Origin: Pseudomonas sp. Leaf58
Lineage (GTDB): Bacteria; Pseudomonadota; Gammaproteobacteria; Pseudomonadales; Pseudomonadaceae
NCBI RefSeq assembly: GCF_003627215.1
Contig: NZ_CP032677.1
Coordinates: 3,849,501 to 3,913,500 of the forward strand
Direction: 5' to 3'
DNA: 64,000 bases
In this document: positions 57,868-64,000 of the stretch, piece after piece
Numbering within the stretch: the first letter of the stretch is position 1
How the letters are laid out: each line of letters begins with the position of its first letter
Notes under the pieces: model-generated
What the model was told of the DNA's origin: nothing
The model's database searches: none
The model's input: only the letters and a program-made list of their open reading frames with translations
Translations under genes and position numbers: made by a program

Positions 57868-59034
57868 ATGTCGCCACTCATGCAACTGCTGGCCAGCGCC
57901 GTAGCGCTGATGATGGCCATGGGCATCGGCCGTTTTGCCCTTACCCCGCAGCTGCCGCAACTCATCGCCGAAGGCCAGTTCGACCTGACGGTCGCCGGGC
58001 TGGTGGCGGCGGCCAACTACCTGGGTTACTTCGTTGGCGCGGTCGACGCCATGTTCGCCCGTTCGCCAGGCCAGGTGCGCCTGCGCCTGCATGGCGGGTT
58101 GTGGCTGTGCGTGCTGCTGACCCTGGCCTCATGGGCCGCCGACGGGTTGTGCAGCCACCTGCTGTTGCGCTTTGGCACCGGTGTGGCCAGCGCTTGGGTA
58201 TTGGTGATGATCACCAGCCTCAGCCAGCAGGTAGCCAATGCCCACAACCGCCAGCGCCTGGGCGCGCTGGTGTTCGCAGGGCCGGGCCTGGGCATCGCCG
58301 TGACTGGGCTGCTGGCACTGCTGGCGCACCGGATGGGGCTGAGTTCGGCCGCACTGTGGCTGATCTATGCCGTGACGGCCCTGCTGATGCTGCTGGCGGT
58401 ACGGCCTTGGCTGCCCCGCGCGCTGCAAGCGGCGCCGTCGGCTATACGCCAGGGCCCCACACGCAGTGTCGGCATCGGCCGCCTGGGGCTGGTGTATGCG
58501 CTGTATGGCGTGGGTTATATCCTGCCGGCCACCTTCCTGGCGCAGATGGCCAACCAGCAGTTCCGCGGGCAATGGCTGGCCGACCTGTTCTGGCCGGCGT
58601 TCGGCCTGGCCGCTGCGCTGGGTGTGCTGCTGGTGAGCCTGCGGCGTGGCGGCCGCACCTCAACCTGGCTGACCGCTACCCTGTGGCTGCAAGGGCTGGG
58701 GGTGTTGGCCTGCTTGATAGGTGGAGGGGTTGGGCTGGCGCTGGGGGTGGTGCTGTGTGGCGGGCCGTTCCTGGCCTGCATGCAGTTGGTGATGCAGCAT
58801 TCTCGGGAGTTGGCGCCGCATGCTACGCAGCGCAATGCCGGGCTACTGACCGCGTGCTTCGCCTTGGGGCAGTTGAGCGGGCCGTTGCTGGCGGCGCTCA
58901 GCAGCCATTACAGCGGCGGGCTGCAACCGGCGCTGATGGTAGCGGCCGGCGGGTTAGTGGTGGCGGGGGGGCTGGTGCAGTTGGCGAGTAACGCACGGCT
59001 GAGCAATGCCTGCCAGGCCGAGGTTACATCCTGA
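57868..59034 (+). CDS. YbfB/YjiJ-family MFS transporter
   Basis: 388 residues, about 12 membrane segments. The opening LLASAVALMMAMGIGRFALTP with the Gly-Ile-Gly-Arg-Phe-Ala motif is the YbfB/YjiJ signature, and GYFVGAVDAMF follows. Substrate unknown. RBS is weak (GGAG at about ten bases). Divergent from a LysR gene. Confidence 0.88.
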   Translation: MSPLMQLLASAVALMMAMGIGRFALTPQLPQLIAEGQFDLTVAGLVAAANYLGYFVGAVDAMFARSPGQVRLRLHGGLWLCVLLTLASWAADGLCSHLLLRFGTGVASAWVLVMITSLSQQVANAHNRQRLGALVFAGPGLGIAVTGLLALLAHRMGLSSAALWLIYAVTALLMLLAVRPWLPRALQAAPSAIRQGPTRSVGIGRLGLVYALYGVGYILPATFLAQMANQQFRGQWLADLFWPAFGLAAALGVLLVSLRRGGRTSTWLTATLWLQGLGVLACLIGGGVGLALGVVLCGGPFLACMQLVMQHSRELAPHATQRNAGLLTACFALGQLSGPLLAALSSHYSGGLQPALMVAAGGLVVAGGLVQLASNARLSNACQAEVTS

Positions 59035-59050
59035 GTTTGAGGTTGCCTGT

Positions 59051-59117
59051 ACTGGCCTCTTCGCGGGTAAACCCGCTCCTACAGGGATATCTCCTGTGGG
59101 GGCGGGGTTGCCCGCCC
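59051..59117. repeat. REP pair after the MFS gene
   Basis: Intact left copy (59051-59085, core TTCGCGGGTAAACCCGC) and a degenerate right copy (CTCCTGTGGGGGCGGGGTTG, 59091 on) between convergent transporter genes. Confidence 0.78.
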
Positions 59118-59119
59118 AG

Positions 59120-60046
59120 TCAACCCACATACCGCCGCAACTGCCGCTTCACCCACGGCTCGGCACTCACCAGCACCACCCCCAGCAACACCATCAACGC
59201 GCCAACCACGAAATTCACGCTCAATGGCTCACCCAGCAGCAACACGCCAAAGGTCACCCCGAACAGCGGGGTGATGAACGAAAACACCGCCAGGTTCGAC
59301 GCCAGGTATTTACGCAGCAACCAGAACCAGGTCAGGTAACTGACAAACGACACCACAATCCCCTGGAACAGCACGCTGCCCAACGCCAGCGGCGTCAGCG
59401 ACACCGCGCCGATCTGCCCGCTGAGCAAGGCGATCAGCAGCAGCCCGGCAAAACCCACCGCCAGTTGATAGAACAGGGTCAAGGTCGCCGGTGCTTCCGA
59501 CAGCCGCGAGCAGCGCACCACCACCGTGGTCGCGCCCCACGCCAGCCCGGCAATCACGCCAAAGGCATCGCCCAGCAGGGTGCGGCCATCCATGCCTTGC
59601 AACGACATGCCGCCGGCGAAAGCCATGGCAATGCCGCCGAAGGCCAGCAGAATCCCCAGCCACTGCAGCAGCCGCAAGCGTTCGCTGGGCAACCTGAAAT
59701 GCAGGCCCAAGGCGGTGAACACCGGCGCGGTATAAAGGAACACCGACATGTGCGCGGCCGACGTTAGCTTCAGCCCTTCAGCAATGAACAAGAACTCCAC
59801 ACCGAATAACCCACCGGCCACCAGCCCAGCCCGCCAGGTGCTGCCGACTTGCTCCCAGCCCCCTCGCCAGCACAGCATCAAGCCCACCAGCACAGCGGCG
59901 ATGCCGTTGCGCAGGGCCGCCTGCATCACCGGCGCAATGTCGCCGGCGGCAAACTTGATCAGTACTTGCTGGCAGCCCCAGATCAAGCACAGCCCCAGCA
60001 TCACCTGCAAGGCGAAGGCGTCAGGGTTCTTGCGGACCGCGCTCAT
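59120..60046 (-). CDS. DMT-superfamily exporter (EamA domain)
   Basis: 308 residues with ten membrane segments in two EamA repeats (LGLCLIWGCQQVLIKFAAGD; GDAFGVIAGLAWGATTVVVR). ATG at 60046 (MSAVRKNPDAFALQVML). A cytoplasmic N-terminal extension of about 12 residues. Substrate unknown; one of three DMT genes in the window. Confidence 0.87.
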   Translation of the reverse strand: MSAVRKNPDAFALQVMLGLCLIWGCQQVLIKFAAGDIAPVMQAALRNGIAAVLVGLMLCWRGGWEQVGSTWRAGLVAGGLFGVEFLFIAEGLKLTSAAHMSVFLYTAPVFTALGLHFRLPSERLRLLQWLGILLAFGGIAMAFAGGMSLQGMDGRTLLGDAFGVIAGLAWGATTVVVRCSRLSEAPATLTLFYQLAVGFAGLLLIALLSGQIGAVSLTPLALGSVLFQGIVVSFVSYLTWFWLLRKYLASNLAVFSFITPLFGVTFGVLLLGEPLSVNFVVGALMVLLGVVLVSAEPWVKRQLRRYVG

Positions 60047-60152
60047 GGGCGGGCCTGTAGGGTGATCGTGGGCATGGGCAGGAACTCGGCACTGTTCAGG
60101 TTGTACCGATTATCGGGTTTCCGTGGCTGCCATTGCCAGTCTCAAAACGACC

Positions 60153-60548
60153 TCAAGCGATCTGCGCCTTCGCCGACACCTGGTCGAAGGTGGTTTCGTC
60201 CAGCGCATCCTCTTGCTCATCCAGCACCTGGCGCGGGTGCTCGAAGCCGGGGATGCTGCTGTCGATCAGGCTCATCAGGCGCGAGCCGCGTTCGGTCAGC
60301 ACGAAGTTCTCGCCATTACCGCCATCCGCTTCGGGCCGGCTTTCGATAAAGCCACGCTCGAACAGCAGTTTTTCGTACTCGCAGGCACGGGTTTTAAGAT
60401 GATCGATGTCGCCCAGTGGCTCACCCTTGGCGGCCAGCGCCGCGGCGTGCTGCTCGGCATAGGGGCGTGGCGTAAAGCTGTGACCGGCGCCGTTCTGCAC
60501 CTCGTGCAGCAAGCGTTCGATCAGGTCCCAGTCGTAGGCAATGCTCAT
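60153..60548 (-). CDS. 131-aa protein of unknown function, possible winged-helix
   Basis: From ATG 60548 (MSIAYDWDLIERLLHEVQNG) with CAGGAG ten bases upstream; the open frame to 60830 has no supporting sequence. The order helix (DWDLIERLLHEV), helix (DIDHLKTRACEYEKLLFERGFI), strand-turn (NFVLTERGSRLMSLI) looks like a winged-helix domain of the DUF2513 kind, which would suit a small regulator. I do not recognise it with confidence. It diverges from the 90-aa exported protein gene. Confidence 0.7.
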   Translation of the reverse strand: MSIAYDWDLIERLLHEVQNGAGHSFTPRPYAEQHAAALAAKGEPLGDIDHLKTRACEYEKLLFERGFIESRPEADGGNGENFVLTERGSRLMSLIDSSIPGFEHPRQVLDEQEDALDETTFDQVSAKAQIA

Positions 60549-60760
60549 GGCTACCGGCTCCTGCTGTGGACGGAAGGGGGTACACAGCTTGGGACCTCTC
60601 GGCATTGCCGAGCGTTCCGAAAGATCAGCGCTGGCGTTGTTGCGCCAGCATGTACTGACGCAGCTAATTGCACGCAGGGTATAGCCACCGGTCGAAGGTG
60701 CTGAACTAACGGCCACGGGTAAGCCTCCACTGAGCATCACCACCGCCGGAGGTAGAAAGG

Positions 60761-61033
60761 ATGAAACCGCTGCTGCCCATTGCCTGCGCCACCGCCCTAC
60801 TCTGCGCCCTGCCCGCCTGGGCCTGCACACCGGAAGAGGCGACGCAGAAACGTGAAGAACTGGCCGGGTTGGTCACCCAGTTGACCGAGCAGAACCCGCA
60901 AAAGGCCAAGGAGATCAATGACGAGCTTCAGGGGATGGAGTTGGGGACGGCGAGCAAGGATTTGCCCGACAAGTGCCAGTTGATCGACACGCGGATCAAG
61001 GAGTTGAAAGCGGCGGAGAAAAAGGCTGATTGA
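60761..61033 (+). CDS. 90-aa exported helical protein
   Basis: Signal peptide about 1-21 (MKPLLPIACATALLCALPAWA), then a Glu/Lys-rich helical domain with a Cys at the mature start (CTPEEATQKREEL) and a second in DKCQLIDTRIKEL that could form a disulfide. The cleavage context is not a lipobox. Predicted periplasmic; function unknown. RBS GGAGG and AAAGG lie before ATG 60761. Confidence 0.78.
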   Translation: MKPLLPIACATALLCALPAWACTPEEATQKREELAGLVTQLTEQNPQKAKEINDELQGMELGTASKDLPDKCQLIDTRIKELKAAEKKAD

Positions 61034-61048
61034 TGGGTTGTCTTCAGT

Positions 61049-61080
61049 GGCCCTATCGCCGGCAAGCCAGCGATAGGGCC
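61049..61080. terminator. Hairpin between the 90-aa gene and the helicase gene
   Basis: GGCCCTATCGC / GCGATAGGGCC, 11-bp perfect stem, with the loop CGGCAAGCCA taken from the ATCGCCGGCAAGCCAGC repeat family. It sits between convergent genes; there is no T-run, so it may act as a transcript end stabiliser. Confidence 0.65.
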
Positions 61081-61092
61081 CCAGACCGTTAC

Positions 61093-62412
61093 TTACTCAG
61101 CAGCCGGCTTGCGCTTTTTCAGCGGCGCTAGGCCATCGGCGCTGGCCAGTGGCGCATTAGGCCGCGGCTTGGCGGTAGGCTTGCGTTTGGCAACGGTCTT
61201 CTTGTCGCCCTTCTTGTCGCCCGTTTTCTTCTTGGCCCCAACAGCTTTACCCGAAGCCTTGACCTTCTTAGGCCCGCTGTAGGTGCCTTTCACTTCCTTG
61301 ATCACCCGGCGCTCGAACTGCTGCTTGAGGTAGCGTTCGATGCTCGACATCAGGTTCCAGTCGTTGTGGGTGATCAGCGAGATCGCCAAGCCTTCGCCAC
61401 CGGCACGCCCGGTACGGCCCACGCGGTGCACGTACTCGTCGCCGCTGCGTGGCATGTCGAAGTTGATCACCAAGTCCAGGCCGTCGATGTCCAGGCCACG
61501 GGCCGCCACGTCAGTGGCCACCAGCACCTTGGAGCTGCCCTGCTTGAAGCGCTCGATGGCCAGCTTGCGGTCCTTCTGGTCCTTCTCGCCGTGCAGCACG
61601 AACGCCTTCACGTCCTTGGCCACCAGGTGACCGTAGATGCGGTCGGCCAGAACGCGGGTATTGGTGAAGATGATCGCCTTGTCGAAGGCTTCGTTGGCCA
61701 ACAACCACTGCACGATCTGCTCTTTGTGCTGGTCGTGGTCAGCCATGATGATTTGCTGACGAGTGCCCTCAGCCAGTTGCGACACGCTGTTGAGCATCAG
61801 GTGCTCAGGGTCTTTCAGCACCGTGCCGATCATTTCACGCAGCGCTGCACCGCCAGTGGTTGCCGAGAACAGCAGGGTCTGCTCGCGGTTTTCGCACTCC
61901 TTGCACAGGCGCTCCATGTCTTCGGCAAAGCCCATGTCCAGCATACGGTCGGCTTCGTCGAGGATCAGCACCTGCACGTGGGACAGGTCGAGGTTGCCGG
62001 CATTGAGCTGCTCGAGCAGGCGGCCAGGGGTGCCGATCAGCACGTCCGGCACCTTGCGCAGCATGGCTGCCTGTTCCTTGAAGTCCTCACCGCCCGTAAC
62101 CAGGCCGGCCTTGATGTAGGTGAACTGCGAGAACAGCTGCACTTGCTTGAGGGTTTGCTGGGCCAGCTCACGGGTAGGCAGCAGGATCAGCGCGCGGATT
62201 TCAACCCGCGGGCCGCTCAGGTCAACCAGGCGATTGAGCATCGGCAGCACGAACGCTGCGGTCTTGCCGCTGCCAGTCTGCGCGGTCACACGCAGGTCAC
62301 GCCCTTGCAGGGCCAAGGGGATGGCCGCGGCCTGCACCGGGGTTGGCTCGACAAATTTAAGCTCGGCCACGGCTTTAAGCAGGCGTTCATGCAGGGCGAA
62401 TTGGGAGAACAC
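61093..62412 (-). CDS. DEAD-box ATP-dependent RNA helicase
   Basis: 439 residues from GTG 62412 (MFSQFALHERLLKAVAELKF), which has TGAGG eight bases upstream; an ATG at 62451 extends the frame by 13 residues but has no ribosome site. Motifs: Q-motif TPVQAAAIP, AQTGSGKT, PTRELAQQ, DEADRMLD, SATTGG, and HRVGRTGRAG. The C-terminal 70 residues are Lys-rich (VGAKKKTGDKKGDKKTVAK) as an RNA-binding tail. Most like the SrmB/RhlE group. It probably remodels ribosome precursors or mRNA. Confidence 0.92.
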   Translation of the reverse strand: MFSQFALHERLLKAVAELKFVEPTPVQAAAIPLALQGRDLRVTAQTGSGKTAAFVLPMLNRLVDLSGPRVEIRALILLPTRELAQQTLKQVQLFSQFTYIKAGLVTGGEDFKEQAAMLRKVPDVLIGTPGRLLEQLNAGNLDLSHVQVLILDEADRMLDMGFAEDMERLCKECENREQTLLFSATTGGAALREMIGTVLKDPEHLMLNSVSQLAEGTRQQIIMADHDQHKEQIVQWLLANEAFDKAIIFTNTRVLADRIYGHLVAKDVKAFVLHGEKDQKDRKLAIERFKQGSSKVLVATDVAARGLDIDGLDLVINFDMPRSGDEYVHRVGRTGRAGGEGLAISLITHNDWNLMSSIERYLKQQFERRVIKEVKGTYSGPKKVKASGKAVGAKKKTGDKKGDKKTVAKRKPTAKPRPNAPLASADGLAPLKKRKPAAE

Positions 62413-62554
62413 GGAGGTAACCTCAGGCAAGTGCGGGAAATTCAGTTGCATAGGGTAACGTTTTCTGCCGCCTTAGCCGAATTTCTTTTGCCAACTTTGC
62501 CGCCATCCGCGCTCTAATGGCGCTTCGTTTGGCAATAAGACTGTACGCAAGCCC

Positions 62555-63856
62555 ATGGATATCCAACGAATCTGGCGTGACTCCCTCGACCTGTGGGGCA
62601 CCCTCGACCAACATCCCATGCTGCACGCCGCCATTGGCCTAGCCGTGCTGCTGCTGATTTCCGTAGTGGTTGGCCGCCTGGCGCGCTTCCTGATGCTGCA
62701 CGGCGCCCGTCTGTTGGCCCGCCAGCAAGCCTTGAAGTGGCTGGACGACCTGCGCCACAACAAGGTGTTCCACCGCCTGGCGCAAACCACGCCATCACTG
62801 GTGCTGCAATTTGGCCTGAAGCTAGTGCCGGAACTGTCCGACACCGCCCAGCATTTCCTCGGCAATGTCGCCCTGGCCTTTACCCTGTTGTTCATGACCT
62901 TGGCGCTGTCGTGCCTGCTGGACGCCCTGCTCGACATCTATGCCCGCACCGAACACGCGCGCACCCGCTCCATCAAGGGCTACGTGCAACTGGCCAAGAT
63001 GATGCTGTGGATCTTCGCCTCCATCGTCATCGTCGCCACCCTGATCGACCGTTCGCCACTGTTGCTGCTGTCGGGCCTGGGTGCCATGTCGGCGGTGTTG
63101 CTGTTGGTGTACAAGGACACCCTGCTGTCGTTCGTCGCCAGCGTGCAACTGACCAGCAACGACATGCTGCACGTGGGTGACTGGATCGAAATGCCGCAGG
63201 TGGGCGCCGATGGCGATGTGGTGGACATCACCCTGCACACGGTGAAGGTACAAAACTTCGACAAAACCATCGTCTCGATCCCCACCTGGCGCCTGATGAG
63301 CGAGTCGTTCCGCAACTACCGCGGCATGCAGCAGTCCGGTGGCCGGCGGATCAAGCGCAGCCTGTTCATCGATGCCGCCGGGGTGCGTTTCCTCACCCGT
63401 GAGGAGGAACAGCGCCTGACCCACGTGCACCTGCTGGGTGACTACCTGGCCGGCAAGCGCCAGGAACTGCAGCGCTGGAACGAAGCTTTGGGCCCAGTGG
63501 CCGAGCTGTCGGCCAACCGGCGCAGGTTGACCAACATCGGCACCTTCCGCGCGTTTGCCCTGGCCTATTTGAAGAACCACCCCAACGTGCACCCGAACAT
63601 GACCTGCATGGTGCGGCAGATGCAGACCACCGCCGAGGGCGTGCCGCTGGAGATCTACTGCTTTACCACCACCACGGCGTGGGCGGAGTACGAGCGGATC
63701 CAGGGGGACATCTTCGACTACTTGTTGGCAGTGCTGCCGGAGTTTGGACTGAGCTTGTACCAGCAGCCCAGTGGCAATGACATGCGGGTGGGGCTGGCGG
63801 GGCGCGCGGCGCATGAGCCAGTACCGCGCCAACAAGCAGAGATGAGCGAGGCTTGA
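62555..63856 (+). CDS. MscS-family mechanosensitive channel (YbdG/MscM-like)
   Basis: 433 residues with about five membrane segments, then the MscS pore and beta-domain region SFVASVQLTSNDMLHVGDWIEM followed by TLHTVKVQNFDKTIVSIPT. The length and the extra N-terminal helices fit YbdG (MscM) more than the 280-residue MscS. It releases solutes at hypo-osmotic shock. The cytoplasmic C-terminal domain is about 200 residues. ATG at 62555; no other start fits. Confidence 0.9.
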   Translation: MDIQRIWRDSLDLWGTLDQHPMLHAAIGLAVLLLISVVVGRLARFLMLHGARLLARQQALKWLDDLRHNKVFHRLAQTTPSLVLQFGLKLVPELSDTAQHFLGNVALAFTLLFMTLALSCLLDALLDIYARTEHARTRSIKGYVQLAKMMLWIFASIVIVATLIDRSPLLLLSGLGAMSAVLLLVYKDTLLSFVASVQLTSNDMLHVGDWIEMPQVGADGDVVDITLHTVKVQNFDKTIVSIPTWRLMSESFRNYRGMQQSGGRRIKRSLFIDAAGVRFLTREEEQRLTHVHLLGDYLAGKRQELQRWNEALGPVAELSANRRRLTNIGTFRAFALAYLKNHPNVHPNMTCMVRQMQTTAEGVPLEIYCFTTTTAWAEYERIQGDIFDYLLAVLPEFGLSLYQQPSGNDMRVGLAGRAAHEPVPRQQAEMSEA

Positions 63857-63864
63857 GAATACCG

Positions 63865-63881
63865 GGGCTGCTTTGCAGCCC
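63865..63881. terminator. GGGCTGC-TTT-GCAGCCC hairpin
   Basis: Fourth member of the 17-bp hairpin family (21088, 27247, 39302), eight bases after the channel stop and between convergent genes; next to it is a degenerate copy of the ATCGCCGGCAAGCCAGC repeat (63882-63898). Confidence 0.55.
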
Positions 63882-63903
63882 ATCGCAGGCCAGCCAGCTT
63901 GTG

Positions 63904-64000
63904 TCAGGCCTTGCCGGCCAGCGATGCCTGCGCGCGCCCACCCAGGCGGCTCAGCCACACCGACGCGAGGATGATCGCGCCGCCGATCAACAACCGTCCC
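63904..64000 (-). CDS. C-terminal end of a DMT/EamA transporter (gene runs off the right edge)
   Basis: Thirty-one C-terminal residues are visible: GRLLIGGAIILASVWLSRLG, then a short basic tail. The hydrophobic IGGAIILASVWLSR ending is typical of the tenth segment of EamA exporters. The stop TGA is at 63906-63904. The assignment is tentative because so little is in view. Confidence 0.6.
   Translation of the reverse strand, partial: GRLLIGGAIILASVWLSRLGGRAQASLAGKA

Overview
The window is a 64 kb piece of a GC-rich gammaproteobacterial chromosome. Gene content, gene order (alaS, ast/aru operon, aotJQMP-argR, acsA, phhR/phhAB, aroP2, rluB-scpBA, recQ, aer, gbuR/gbuA) and the 35-bp-type REP palindromes with a TTCGCGGG(T/C)AA(A/G)CCCGC core all point to the Pseudomonas putida group. 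This assignment rests on recognised proteins and synteny; no database search was run. No tRNA, rRNA, CRISPR array, prophage or insertion sequence was seen. It looks like ordinary core chromosome with many small regulatory structures between genes.

Layout. 1-10.0 kb (minus strand): the start of alaS, then the arginine succinyltransferase operon read leftward (aruC, aruF, aruG, astD, astB, a small acidic protein, astE). 9.0-13.2 kb (minus): the arginine/ornithine ABC importer aotJ-Q-M-P with argR as its last gene. Both operons carry paired ArgR-type half-sites in front of their first gene. 13.7-16.3 kb: acsA (minus) and a small DUF2790 protein. 16.4-19.4 kb: phhR diverging from phhAB (phenylalanine to tyrosine). 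19.6-27.3 kb: a 42-aa protein, an MFS transporter, a YdiJ-like FAD/Fe-S dehydrogenase diverging from a LysR gene, and aroP2. 27.3-31.7 kb (minus): rluB, and scpB-scpA-Sua5/YciO-like-PHP nuclease with overlapping ends. 31.8-35.4 kb (plus): yciB, yciI, and a CpxR/CpxP/CpxA-like stress module. 35.5-45.2 kb: single housekeeping and transport genes, including trkH, two AraC regulators, an LpxH-like phosphatase, a DMT exporter, a PlpD-type patatin autotransporter and a SlyA-like regulator. 45.3-52.8 kb: recQ, yecA, ybaN, a TolC/AggA-like outer-membrane channel, a DTW tRNA modifier and an Aer-type receptor. 52.9-57.8 kb: gbuR/gbuA and a sodium symporter, then a 42-aa gene behind a perfect Anr/FNR box, then a LysR gene. 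57.9-64 kb: transporters, small unknown proteins, a DEAD-box helicase, an MscS-type channel and the end of another DMT gene.

How the genes work together. Much of the window is amino-acid catabolism: arginine uptake and degradation under ArgR, 4-guanidinobutyrate hydrolysis (GbuR/GbuA), aromatic amino-acid uptake and hydroxylation (AroP2, PhhA, PhhB under PhhR), and acetate activation (AcsA). A/C-rich AANAANAA motifs lie just before the start codons of acsA, aroP2 and phhA, which suggests shared Crc/Hfq catabolite repression.

The most interesting signals are the Anr-box/leader/42-aa gene at 56.6-56.9 kb, which resembles the P. aeruginosa PA1414/SicX locus; the response regulator-periplasmic sensor-kinase module with an internal terminator; a SlyA-type operator; two clean LysR dyads; and at least three families of dispersed hairpins placed at gene ends.
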